Source of the DNA: a virus
Reading direction: 5' to 3' (one strand)
IMG/VR virus record: IMGVR_UViG_3300024346_000386
Span: 1 to 28,510 of that record
DNA length: 28,510 nt
Both the position numbers and the translations under genes were made by a program. The notes beneath the pieces are model-generated. The model was not told the origin of the DNA, ran no database searches, and worked only from the letters and a program-made list of their open reading frames with translations. Positions 14,937 to 20,639 of this stretch are shown in pieces. The stretch's first letter is position 1. Every line of letters begins with the position of its first letter.

Positions 14937-15481
14937 ATTCCTTTTACTTCAATAGTTTTTACGGCAACTTTTAATGCTTCATAAAACGTCCTACGTTCGG
15001 CATCACCACTAAACTGTATTTCTATTAAATCAGAATCTACTCCGTTAATTGACATTGCTGTGCATGAATCATTTTTTAAGGTCAACTTTACAAATCCTCC
15101 ATGTCCAGCGTCACCTCCTTGCACACCTGTATCTTCAACTATTACCGTTAGTATATTACAATCGGTAAAAGTTTCTTCTACTATTGTATTTTTATCTGTG
15201 GACATCCATGCAGCCATCCAAACCTCTTTAGGCGTTTGCTTTAGTTGCCACAACCCCGACAGTAGATGTATAAATAAACCGTTGGCAAACTTTTTTATTT
15301 CGGGTATATCTATTTGTGCGCACTTTTCAAAATCTTCATAATCTTCATACTTACGTGCCATTTTGGTTTCCTTAATAACCAATTCCATTAACTCATTAAA
15401 GGATATTTCAGCTTGCTTCAAGTCGGAAAACCAAACTGATTCATTAAAAAGCGCATACAAATCTTCGTTAATCTCTTTCAT
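14933..15481 (-). CDS. Hypothetical protein (182 aa), first gene of replication operon
   Basis: The function is not recognised. The N-terminal half is helical (LYALFNESVWFSDLKQAE, FANGLFIHLLSGLWQLKQ). The C-terminal half is beta-rich, with a Gly-rich GVQGGDAGHGGFVKLTLKND segment and IEIQFSGDAERRTFYEALK. It is the first gene behind the structured leader at 15487-15583 and directly precedes the prim-pol, so it could be a replication accessory protein or the target of the leader control. Its ATG follows an A-rich leader, UUGUAAAAAAAUG. Confidence 0.65.
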   Translation of the reverse strand: MKEINEDLYALFNESVWFSDLKQAEISFNELMELVIKETKMARKYEDYEDFEKCAQIDIPEIKKFANGLFIHLLSGLWQLKQTPKEVWMAAWMSTDKNTIVEETFTDCNILTVIVEDTGVQGGDAGHGGFVKLTLKNDSCTAMSINGVDSDLIEIQFSGDAERRTFYEALKVAVKTIEVKGI

Positions 15482-15486
15482 TTTTT

Positions 15487-15583
15487 TACAATAAAAAAAC
15501 CCAGCCGAGTTTGGAGTAGCAGCTCCTCCCTCGAATGGGTTAATAAGTTCTTTTTTGTTTATCGGTCTGCTACCCGATGGAAC
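15487..15583 (-). ncRNA. Kissing-loop leader or small RNA ending in terminator
   Basis: Downstream of the promoter, the transcript folds into two hairpins. Hairpin 1 is AUCGG/CCGAU (15578-15561) with the 8-nt loop GUAGCAGA. Hairpin 2 has the outer stem AACCCA/UGGGUU (15541-15498), inner CGAG/CUCG and GGAG/CUCC stems, and the apical loop CUGCUA. GUAGCAG in loop 1 and CUGCUAC at loop 2 are perfectly complementary over 7 nt. Hairpin 2 is followed by seven U, a typical intrinsic terminator, and then by the start codon at 15481. It may be a terminated RNA of about 90 nt or a regulated leader. Structure was predicted by eye. Confidence 0.65.
15496..15541 (-). terminator. Intrinsic terminator inside the leader RNA
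   Basis: The minus strand has AACCCA, inner CGAG and GGAG arms, and the pairing strands CTCC, CTCG and TGGGTT, followed by T7 (15499-15493). It lies only ~12-18 bp before the ATG at 15481, so the replication operon requires read-through or antitermination at this point. It also forms part of the kissing-loop leader. Confidence 0.6.
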
Positions 15584-15588
15584 GGCTA

Positions 15589-15619
15589 CAAATATACAAG
15601 TATTTTTGATTAAAACAAA
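15589..15619 (-). promoter_or_regulatory. Bacteroidetes-type promoter of replication operon
   Basis: The minus strand reads TTTG (15619-15616), a 19-nt spacer (15615-15597), then TATATTTG (15596-15589). This exactly matches the Bacteroidetes sigma-ABfr consensus TTTG-N19-TAnnTTTG. The start of transcription should fall near 15583. The TACTGTAAA repeat array begins 9 bp upstream of the -33 element, well placed for an activator or repressor. Confidence 0.8.
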
Positions 15620-15627
15620 AAAAAATA

Positions 15628-15876
15628 TACTGTAAACCTACTGTAAAGCAATTTTACACCTACTTTACACTAAAAAATCAATGTTTATGCGGGCTGTGGA
15701 AGGTTTTACTGTAAAATTTTACACCCGAGCGAAAATTTTAGAATTTTTTTTTTGCCTTTTTTATTTTCATAATCCAACTTTACAGTAAAATTTTACAGTA
15801 AACCTTTGTCAAAGCCGCGCCAATGCTATAAAGTTACTGTAAAGTGCTGCCAAAATCTACTGTAAAGACTTTACAC
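15628..15876. repeat. TACTGTAAA / TTTACAC repeat array, candidate origin or operator array
   Basis: Direct TACTGTAAA copies lie at 15628, 15639, 15707, 15835 and 15858, and inverted TTTACAGTA copies at 15779 and 15792. TTTACAC units lie at 15653, 15664, 15718 and 15870; two are preceded by T to give TTTTACACC, an 8-of-9 match to a DnaA box (TTWTNCACA). Several are spaced 11 bp (one helical turn), and the core TTTACWGTAAA is palindromic. A strongly AT-rich stretch (about 15731-15772) lies between the clusters. This fits iterons of a phage replication origin, or operators for the adjacent winged-helix proteins. Confidence 0.7.
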
Positions 15877-15884
15877 CTACCAAA

Positions 15885-15908
15885 CAAAAAAGCCCCCAGT
15901 TGGAGGCT
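15885..15908 (-). terminator. Intrinsic terminator after early operon
   Basis: The minus strand has AGCCTCC, the loop AACT and GGGGGCT (15908-15891), a 7-bp stem with one G-T pair, followed by T6. It begins 9 bp after the stop of the winged-helix gene (15918), so it closes the early operon before the repeat array. Confidence 0.85.
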
Positions 15909-15917
15909 CTTTAGTGT

Positions 15918-16199
15918 TTAGATCCGCCACGTTTTGGCGATGTGTTCGGATAATAGGTAGTCGTCCTCTATCCAATAGCCTAATTTACGCGCTCGGATTG
16001 GCACAAAGAAGGCAAGGTCGCTATCATGCCGCAGCGTATGGATGTCCTTTTCAATTGTTGCCGCGCTGGTATCATTTCCCAGGAACGAATTAACCTTATC
16101 GGCTAAAGCAAACCGAGTGAGTGGATGGTCATAACTTGCGCCTCGCAGCTCGCGAATGATTACAAGGTAACGTTTGAATGCTGACTTGTTTACTGGCAT
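15918..16199 (-). CDS. WYL-type winged-helix N-terminal domain protein
   Basis: This 93-residue protein resembles the N-terminal winged-helix of WYL-domain regulators without the WYL domain: MPVNKSAFKRYLVIIRELR, then FALADKVNSFLGNDTSAATI and EKDIHTLRHDSDLAFFVPI, ending YWIEDDYLLSEHIAKTWRI. A truncated, DNA-binding-only regulator is likely. It is the last gene before the terminator and the repeat array, making it the prime candidate to bind the TTTACWGTAAA palindromes. This link is inference. Confidence 0.6.
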   Translation of the reverse strand: MPVNKSAFKRYLVIIRELRGASYDHPLTRFALADKVNSFLGNDTSAATIEKDIHTLRHDSDLAFFVPIRARKLGYWIEDDYLLSEHIAKTWRI

Positions 16200-16378
16200 G
16201 GCTCAATCGTATAAAGGTTTCCATCCTTAGTAACTGGCAACTTTTTTAGTTCGTTCTCGATTACGCTATCACTCCACTTCTTGCGCTTTTGTATGCGTGC
16301 AACGTGGGCTTGTAAGTCGACAACGGAGTAGCTGCCTTGCATGAGTAGGGCGCGGATTATTTTGGTGCGGTCGGTCAT
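16190..16378 (-). CDS. Small HTH-like protein (62 aa)
   Basis: The protein MTDRTKIIRALLMQGSYSVV, then DLQAHVARIQKRKKWSDSVI and ENELKKLPVTKDGNLYTI, has the three-helix plus wing pattern of a small winged-helix protein. No family is named with confidence. It overlaps both neighbours (the methyltransferase stop by 1 bp, the WYL-like gene by 10 bp), so the three are co-translated. Confidence 0.5.
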   Translation of the reverse strand: MTDRTKIIRALLMQGSYSVVDLQAHVARIQKRKKWSDSVIENELKKLPVTKDGNLYTIEPCQ

Positions 16379-17052
16379 TAGAACATAGTTATTTGATTGG
16401 ATTCACTTTTAGTAATTATGTTCCGGGCGGTGTTGAATATGGTTAGGCCAGCTTCATAATCTACAAGGTTTCTGCCTATTTTAACTAGATTTTGTTCGCC
16501 TTTATAACTTGTTAAATCAATTTTGTGAAATTTACAAAGTTCTTTTAACTCGTTTTTAACTTGTGAAATTGCAAATCGTCTATCTCCTAAATCACTTGGT
16601 AAATTAAAGTTAGTCCAATATAAATGTCTACCTCTTTTTTTTGCTGGTATTAATGGATCATAGTATGGTATAACATTTTCAACTACATATTTCCCGGTAC
16701 GATAATAATGCTGCAGAAACAAAATTTCTTGATATAATTTCATATCGGGATAAATAGCTTCTGTTGCCGTGTCATAATTTGAACTACTCCAATATCTTGC
16801 CCTGCTATGACTTGGACAAGGCGGTGAACTCCAAATAAAATCAAACTCTTTGTAGTGGTCTAATAAGTATTGATGTGCATCTGCAACTATTACCGTATCA
16901 TTTGGAAATCTTTCTTGATATAGCCTTGAAAGTTCGGGGTCTAATTCAACCGCAGTTACATCGCAGTCAGTCCATTTGTAACGATTGCCGCCTAAGCAAG
17001 CATAAAGGTTTAGCACCTTAAACTTCCGTATTATTTCTGCTCTATCTCCCAT
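16378..17052 (-). CDS. Compact cytosine-C5 DNA methyltransferase
   Basis: The 224-residue protein has motif I KVLNLYACLGGNRYKW (12-27), VTAVELDPE (32-40), motif IV FIWSSPPCPSHSR with the catalytic Cys at 79, and motif VI KYVVENVIPYY with ENV at 125-127. A short end (IGRNLVDYEAGLTIFNTA) resembles motif X. It is about 100 residues shorter than typical restriction-modification C5 enzymes and has no nuclease neighbour, so it is an orphan methyltransferase. Likely uses are protection from host restriction or marking phage DNA. The sequence between motifs VI and X is AT-richer than its neighbours. Confidence 0.8.
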   Translation of the reverse strand: MGDRAEIIRKFKVLNLYACLGGNRYKWTDCDVTAVELDPELSRLYQERFPNDTVIVADAHQYLLDHYKEFDFIWSSPPCPSHSRARYWSSSNYDTATEAIYPDMKLYQEILFLQHYYRTGKYVVENVIPYYDPLIPAKKRGRHLYWTNFNLPSDLGDRRFAISQVKNELKELCKFHKIDLTSYKGEQNLVKIGRNLVDYEAGLTIFNTARNIITKSESNQITMF

Positions 17053-17402
17053 TCCTTTGCCAGCTTTACTATTGTTTCAATTTGATGCTTATACTTTGGC
17101 TCGATTGATATATACCCCCTCGCTTGCCGTACGTTGTGGATTATTGTAGCATGGGTTCTATTTAGCAACTTACCCATATCCAAATAAGTAGATTGGTTAA
17201 TGTAAGTGTAGATTACGTAGGCTATTTGCTCCCGACATTTTACCACGTGGGGAAGGTTCGACTTTCTTATTATCTGCTCCCACTCAATTTGGTGGACTTG
17301 CATGGCCGCAATACATAGCCCCTCCACACTTACATCGGGCAGGAATTTACGCTCACTTAGCCGTTGTTTAATGGCTGCCAGTTGTTCTGCTGTCATCTTC
17401 AT
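17031..17402 (-). CDS. Stand-alone DnaA domain IV-like protein
   Basis: The 123-residue protein has a helical N-terminus and the sequence CREQIAYVIYTYINQSTYLD, then MGKLLNRTHATIIHNVRQAR (76-95). This resembles the DnaA domain IV signature (an xLGRDHTTVLHA-like helix-turn-helix) that reads the DnaA box. The AAA+ module is absent, so it cannot melt DNA alone; it may guide host or phage replication proteins or compete with host DnaA. DnaA-box-like TTTTACACC units lie in the 15628-15876 array. It overlaps the methyltransferase start by 22 bp. Confidence 0.75.
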   Translation of the reverse strand: MKMTAEQLAAIKQRLSERKFLPDVSVEGLCIAAMQVHQIEWEQIIRKSNLPHVVKCREQIAYVIYTYINQSTYLDMGKLLNRTHATIIHNVRQARGYISIEPKYKHQIETIVKLAKEWEIEQK

Positions 17403-17578
17403 TTGGTTTTGTTTGATGCTTTCTTTGCAGCACGTTTGATTTCCCTGTTTATACTTTTAACGTCTTTACCCAACTGCAATAAGTCTACACCATCCAATGC
17501 CTTACTAATTGCAAAAGCTGAATCTATTACTGCCTGTGCTACTTTCATTGCCCGTTCTTCCTTTTCTTCCTGTGTCAT
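17399..17578 (-). CDS. Small basic coiled-coil protein (59 aa)
   Basis: ATG 17578 overlaps the upstream stop (ATGA), and its TGA overlaps the DnaA-like start (ATGA). The product starts MTQEEKEERAMKVAQAVIDS and ends INREIKRAAKKASNKTK, with a helical middle (AFAISKALDGVDLLQLGKDV). No family is recognised. Coupling on both sides and clean coding character make it a real gene despite its size. Confidence 0.65.
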   Translation of the reverse strand: MTQEEKEERAMKVAQAVIDSAFAISKALDGVDLLQLGKDVKSINREIKRAAKKASNKTK

Positions 17579-17838
17579 TTCGGTACAGATATAACAGGCG
17601 TTTGAAGGATTACAAAGTGCGCCCCGTTTTCAATCGTTAGGCTATACGTGCGCCCATTCCAATGGCTTTCCACCTGTAAAGCGCGTGCAAGTTCGCCCAG
17701 CGTTACTTTATCGCATTCGATGTGAGCGGAGGTGTCGGAGTTTAACCGAGTAGCCGCAATTGCTCCTTTGAGGTATGCCAATGCGCTTAGGTTTGGCGTG
17801 TCTTTTAACGCGGATTCGAGTTGTGTTAGTGTGGTCAT
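17575..17838 (-). CDS. Hypothetical protein (87 aa)
   Basis: The function is not recognised. A helical N-terminal half (LESALKDTPNLSALAYLKGA) is followed by a beta-like region (TLGELARALQVESHWNGRTY, then SLTIENGAHFVILQ). The leader reads AACAAATAACC directly before ATG, sharing AAATAACC with the other early leaders. It is part of the early operon. Confidence 0.6.
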   Translation of the reverse strand: MTTLTQLESALKDTPNLSALAYLKGAIAATRLNSDTSAHIECDKVTLGELARALQVESHWNGRTYSLTIENGAHFVILQTPVISVPK

Positions 17839-17840
17839 GG

Positions 17841-18170
17841 TTATTTGTTTTTAAGAGTTTCTGAAAGTGAATTAACCGAAAGCGTAACGCCACTGCATTC
17901 AATGAAAATAGTGTAGATAATTCCGCTGTAAATGCTTACCTCTACATTGGTTACTATTGCATCCAGTCCTAAATACTTGAACTTGTCACCAACACTAAAT
18001 ATTTCATCCTCCTGTTCAATTTCGCCCGTACCGTTGCAAGTTTCGCAGTCATAATAATAGCCGCAACCTCCGCAGCATTCGTTACGCCACTTTGTGCATT
18101 GTCGGCTTGTGTCTTCGTATTTTTGCCCTTCTTCGCAGTCATGGCAAGTCTTCATTTTGGTAGTTTCCAT
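17841..18170 (-). CDS. Zinc-finger (DnaJ-like CxxC) protein
   Basis: The 109-residue protein has an N-terminal cysteine-rich region with CHDC, ECCGGCG and CETCNGTG pairs, like the DnaJ-type zinc-binding repeats, followed by a beta-rich part (DKFKYLGLDAIVTNVEVSIY). At least two zinc sites are possible. A second in-frame ATG lies at 18155. The leader contains AAAACCACAACACAATG. Its role in the early operon is unknown. Confidence 0.6.
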   Translation of the reverse strand: METTKMKTCHDCEEGQKYEDTSRQCTKWRNECCGGCGYYYDCETCNGTGEIEQEDEIFSVGDKFKYLGLDAIVTNVEVSIYSGIIYTIFIECSGVTLSVNSLSETLKNK

Positions 18171-18194
18171 TGTGTTGTGGTTTTTAGTGGTTAA

Positions 18195-18431
18195 TTAATC
18201 AAACAATTCTTCTTGAGTGTCATAAATTTGGAACAGTACATCTATACCATTTCCAGCATAATCATCGCAATGCATATGGTAATCTCCTTCGCTTGAAATG
18301 TCAGCTCCATTTTTTCTTGCAAGAAACTTCCATGTGTTAAGCTCGGCCATGCAGTATTCTAAACTTCCTTTCGCAAGGTATTCTTTCTTGCCTGTGCCGT
18401 AATACTTGACTAATTCGTGTATTGTTTTCAT
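18195..18431 (-). CDS. Hypothetical early protein (78 aa)
   Basis: I chose ATG 18431 (MKTIHELVKYYGTGKKEYLA), since the 18 residues from the upstream ATG 18485 are low-complexity and the leader before 18431 (AAAAACAAACCACGATG) looks like those of neighbouring genes. The product ends DVLFQIYDTQEELFD and is acidic. No family is recognised. Confidence 0.55.
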   Translation of the reverse strand: MKTIHELVKYYGTGKKEYLAKGSLEYCMAELNTWKFLARKNGADISSEGDYHMHCDDYAGNGIDVLFQIYDTQEELFD

Positions 18432-18496
18432 CGTGGTTTGTTTTTGTGCGGTTGAGTGGGTTTGATTGCTCGCCCCCTTACTCAACCACGAGTGAG

Positions 18497-18709
18497 TTAA
18501 TAAACGTTAGCTAATTTTATTTTAAGCGATTCCACCATTTCATAGCAATGCTTAGACCAGGAAGGCGCAACTACTTCGTTTGCTTTTGCAGTTCTTTCGT
18601 ACCAAGCAATGTCAGCATTGATTGATTTTTTCTTTGCAGCCATTGTAACGCTGTTAAGGTATTCAAGTCTTTTTGCAGTTTGTTCGGGTGTTGGTAGGTT
18701 GAAGTTCAT
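18497..18709 (-). CDS. First gene of early operon, hypothetical (70 aa)
   Basis: The protein MNFNLPTPEQTAKRLEYLNS ... SWSKHCYEMVESLKIKLANV is a helical, basic small protein of unknown function. It has its own promoter module (copy B, 18722-18798) and the leader AAATAACCACAAAAACAAAC before ATG. This leader is the exact 11-nt complement of the terminator loop about 100 bp upstream. Confidence 0.6.
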   Translation of the reverse strand: MNFNLPTPEQTAKRLEYLNSVTMAAKKKSINADIAWYERTAKANEVVAPSWSKHCYEMVESLKIKLANVY

Positions 18710-18721
18710 CGTAGTTTGTTT

Positions 18722-18798
18722 TTGTGGTTATTTGATAGGACAAAAGTACAAAGCGTTTTCTATGTAAATAGCACGAAACTTACAAAAGTGAAAATAAA
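18722..18798 (-). promoter_or_regulatory. Repeated early promoter/leader module, copy B
   Basis: The minus strand carries TTTATTTTCACTTTTGTAAG, then TACTTTTG (18748-18741, TAnnTTTG), then CAAATAACCACAA. It parallels 10963-11040 in order and sequence. Its upstream edge overlaps the T-rich tail of the terminator at 18809-18839, so the short RNA ends where this promoter begins. Confidence 0.6.
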
Positions 18799-18839
18799 TA
18801 AAAAGAAACCCGTCAAGGATAACCACAAACCTTGACGGG
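18790..18839 (-). terminator. Intrinsic terminator with 11-nt antisense loop
   Basis: It has a 10-bp perfect stem (18839-18830 with 18818-18809), the 11-nt loop UUUGUGGUUAU, then the tail TTTCTTTTTATTTATTTTC. The U-tract is interrupted but strong. Confidence 0.75.
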
Positions 18840-18896
18840 CTAAGTAAACGACCCATGACTGGTACGCTGTTCTAATGGTAAGCGTTCGGGTACTGT
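18797..18896 (-). ncRNA. Predicted ~100-nt terminated small RNA with antisense loop
   Basis: The RNA would start a few bases after TATCTTTG (18909-18902). It contains a hairpin ACGCU/AGCGU with a 12-nt loop (18880-18859), and ends in the hairpin CCCGTCAAGG / CCTTGACGGG (18839-18809) plus a T-rich tail. The terminator loop UUUGUGGUUAU is the exact reverse complement of AUAACCACAAA, the leader of the next gene (18731-18721), and matches 10 nt of the leader at 10972-10963. This suggests a phage small RNA acting on early leaders. Expression and function are inferred. Confidence 0.55.
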
Positions 18897-18901
18897 TGGG
18901 G

Positions 18902-18966
18902 CAAAGATAGTAAACGTAAGCCTATGAACTTACTTTGTGGGCAAAAAAGTAAGCCTATACACTTAC
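18902..18966 (-). promoter_or_regulatory. Promoter with two palindromic operators
   Basis: The minus strand has TATCTTTG at 18909-18902 (TAnnTTTG); a TTTG at -33 is not seen. Two 18-bp palindromes GTAAG-N8-CTTAC lie at 18916-18933 and 18949-18966, 33 bp apart (three helical turns). The inner one covers the spacer and -33 region. This arrangement suits a dimeric repressor or activator that controls the short RNA and possibly the early operon. No matching regulator can be assigned. Confidence 0.65.
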
Positions 18967-18983
18967 TATTTAACCGCCCGAAA

Positions 18984-19181
18984 TTATCGTACGTTTGAAA
19001 ACTCGTCCCTGGAAAAGATAGGACTGCCATCTACATCCAACGGTGGGTAATGCCTTAAACACCTTCGCGCCCTTTCCTTCAATTGCTTTACGGTCTTTGG
19101 TCGGGTGCTTGTATTCAATAGGTCGAGCAGAAATTCCCGTGTAATTAGCAAGGCGTTATCCTGTTCATATCGTAGGCTCAT
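18984..19181 (-). CDS. Conserved small phage protein (65 aa)
   Basis: The protein MSLRYEQDNALLITREFLLD with LKERARRCLRHYPPLDVDGS resembles a small phage protein family of unknown function with the (R/K)ERAxRCLRHYP pattern. It is coupled to the metallophosphoesterase gene upstream (19178-19181, ATGA-type). It is the last gene before the operator region. Confidence 0.6.
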   Translation of the reverse strand: MSLRYEQDNALLITREFLLDLLNTSTRPKTVKQLKERARRCLRHYPPLDVDGSPIFSRDEFSNVR

Positions 19182-20200
19182 CGAATTTTACCCTTAATAA
19201 TAGTATGGTTGTGAACCGTGAACCCGTTATCCTGTTCACGTTCCGCATAGGCAAATCCCAAATTCCATTTGTTAATAGGCATATAGGACGGGTGCAGCTC
19301 GCAAAGACAGCCAGTTGACCATGTGTTGACTACATGGCCGTTCATGCTTGGTTCTACATGGCTGCTTGTTTGGTGATTGTGGCCAGCGATGCAATTTTCT
19401 TTTCCCCTCATGTATAGCCCACGTGCTGGGTTAACAGGCGAAAATACCGACTTACCAAATTCGTGGCCGTGCATAATGTTTAAATTGCCAAATTTGATAA
19501 TGCGCATATCATCTATCCATTCAACGCCAAGCTCTCCAAACTTTAAAAGCACGTCAACTCGAAACTCTGGAACATCCAAAAGTTCTGGTGCTTTAATTCG
19601 CAAATAGCGTTCGTATCTCATTTCATGGTTGCCAGATTTGTAATAGATTGGCACACCGTCAAACTCTTTGCGAAGTATTTTTAGGAACTCGCGACCCATT
19701 TCTAACTCTGCTGAAAACCGCCTTTTACGTGGATCCTTTTCAAATGTAGACAGCCCGTAAAAATCGAGAATATCACCGTTTAACATTATACCGTTCACGT
19801 TCCTATCCTTGCCGTATTGAAGGGCAAGAGTGATAGCGTTAACATTGTGGTATGGGATGTGTATATCGGATAGGATAAGTAACCGCGTTACCGATGGCGG
19901 TATGATGTACGGTTCCCATTCTACTTCATCGCTTTCGGGAAGGAAAAACGGATTCGGTATTCCCATTGCATTTGCAAAGCTTGCAGCCTGTGGTTTTTCT
20001 CCCATGTGTGTTTGTTTTCTATTTTTTGAACCAATTTGCCCGCGATAATATCGAACGCAAGAACGCGCACTATCAATACTGTTAAACAACTCTGGGAAGT
20101 CTGAAAATAGTTTCTTCGCTAAAGTTGCCGAAGGTAAGTCGGGAAAACGGGTTAACGCTTCATTAACCGTAATGCCAATAAGCGTTTTATCTTTTGACAT
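19178..20200 (-). CDS. Calcineurin-like metallophosphoesterase with N-terminal HTH-like region
   Basis: The 340-residue protein has all metal-site motifs: SDIHIPYH (111-118), NGDILD (141-146), SGNHEMRYE (189-197), MHGHEFG (243-249) and AGHNHQTS (272-279). The N-terminal ~55 residues (TVNEALTRFPDLPSATLAKK) look like a small helix-turn-helix or helical domain. Phage enzymes of this class are DNA or nucleotide phosphoesterases; the substrate is not shown. Its ATG overlaps the stop of the 37-aa gene by one base (TAATG). Confidence 0.85.
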   Translation of the reverse strand: MSKDKTLIGITVNEALTRFPDLPSATLAKKLFSDFPELFNSIDSARSCVRYYRGQIGSKNRKQTHMGEKPQAASFANAMGIPNPFFLPESDEVEWEPYIIPPSVTRLLILSDIHIPYHNVNAITLALQYGKDRNVNGIMLNGDILDFYGLSTFEKDPRKRRFSAELEMGREFLKILRKEFDGVPIYYKSGNHEMRYERYLRIKAPELLDVPEFRVDVLLKFGELGVEWIDDMRIIKFGNLNIMHGHEFGKSVFSPVNPARGLYMRGKENCIAGHNHQTSSHVEPSMNGHVVNTWSTGCLCELHPSYMPINKWNLGFAYAEREQDNGFTVHNHTIIKGKIR

Positions 20201-20313
20201 TAACGCCCTTGCCCTCTGTACGCTTTAAAACCCTTCGCCCGATACTTACTATGTCTGCGAAGTTTGCGCTTAACACGTGGCTTAAATTTGCCCCCTACGA
20301 TAATCTTTGCCAT
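20200..20313 (-). CDS. Tiny very basic protein (37 aa)
   Basis: ATG 20313 overlaps the preceding stop (TAATG) and the TAA 20202-20200 overlaps the next start (TAATG), so it is coupled on both sides. The product MAKIIVGGKFKPRVKRKLRR then HSKYRAKGFKAYRGQGR has about 40 percent K/R/H and no acidic residue, like a ribosomal-protein fragment or nucleic-acid binding peptide. It may be packaged or bind nucleic acid; the function is unknown. Confidence 0.65.
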   Translation of the reverse strand: MAKIIVGGKFKPRVKRKLRRHSKYRAKGFKAYRGQGR

Positions 20314-20639
20314 TAGTCAGGTTTTATGTATTGAAGGATTGTCGCTTGCATCCGTTTCATTTCGTTCTGCAGCCCGTCTACTTTCACCTCTAAGCCCTTA
20401 CGACCTTCTTCGCATTCGCGGTGCAGTTGCCGTGTTTCGCTTAGACTTTCTTTGATGTCGGCCATCTCTCCTTTGGTGAACTCGTTGGCTTCTTTGTATT
20501 GGGTAATAAGCCCTTTCACTTCTTCGAGTTGCTGGTTCTTACCCAATCGAATACCGCCCCACGCACCGCCCGCAAGCCCTCCGATTGCCGTAATAATTGC
20601 GCCTATTCCCTCTGCTTCCATTGCTTTAAAGTGTGCCAT
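20313..20639 (-). CDS. Membrane-anchored coiled-coil protein next to holin
   Basis: The 108-residue form starts at ATG 20639 (ATG 20621 is a good alternative, just after the previous stop). It has a Gly/Ala-rich membrane-type segment (GIGAIITAIGGLAGGAWGGI) followed by a coiled coil (QLEEVKGLITQYKEANEFTK ... VKVDGLQNEMKRMQAT). This is typical of spanin or holin-accessory proteins. It follows the holin-like gene directly. Confidence 0.6.
   Translation of the reverse strand: MAHFKAMEAEGIGAIITAIGGLAGGAWGGIRLGKNQQLEEVKGLITQYKEANEFTKGEMADIKESLSETRQLHRECEEGRKGLEVKVDGLQNEMKRMQATILQYIKPD

Noticed and set aside
15628-15876. CRISPR array interpretation of the repeats
   Set aside because: Units are 7-11 bp, partly inverted and irregularly spaced, with no spacers of constant length and no cas genes.
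18819-18829. Kissing interaction between the 12-nt upstream loop (ACCAU) and the terminator loop (GUGGU) in the small RNA
   Set aside because: Only five pairs including one G-U; much weaker than the 11-nt match to the gene leader, so not claimed.
18841-18900. tRNA-like look (TAATGGTAAGCG and TTCGGGTAC segments on the plus strand)
   Set aside because: No acceptor stem or anticodon arm can be formed; the region is better explained as the 5' part of the minus-strand small RNA.
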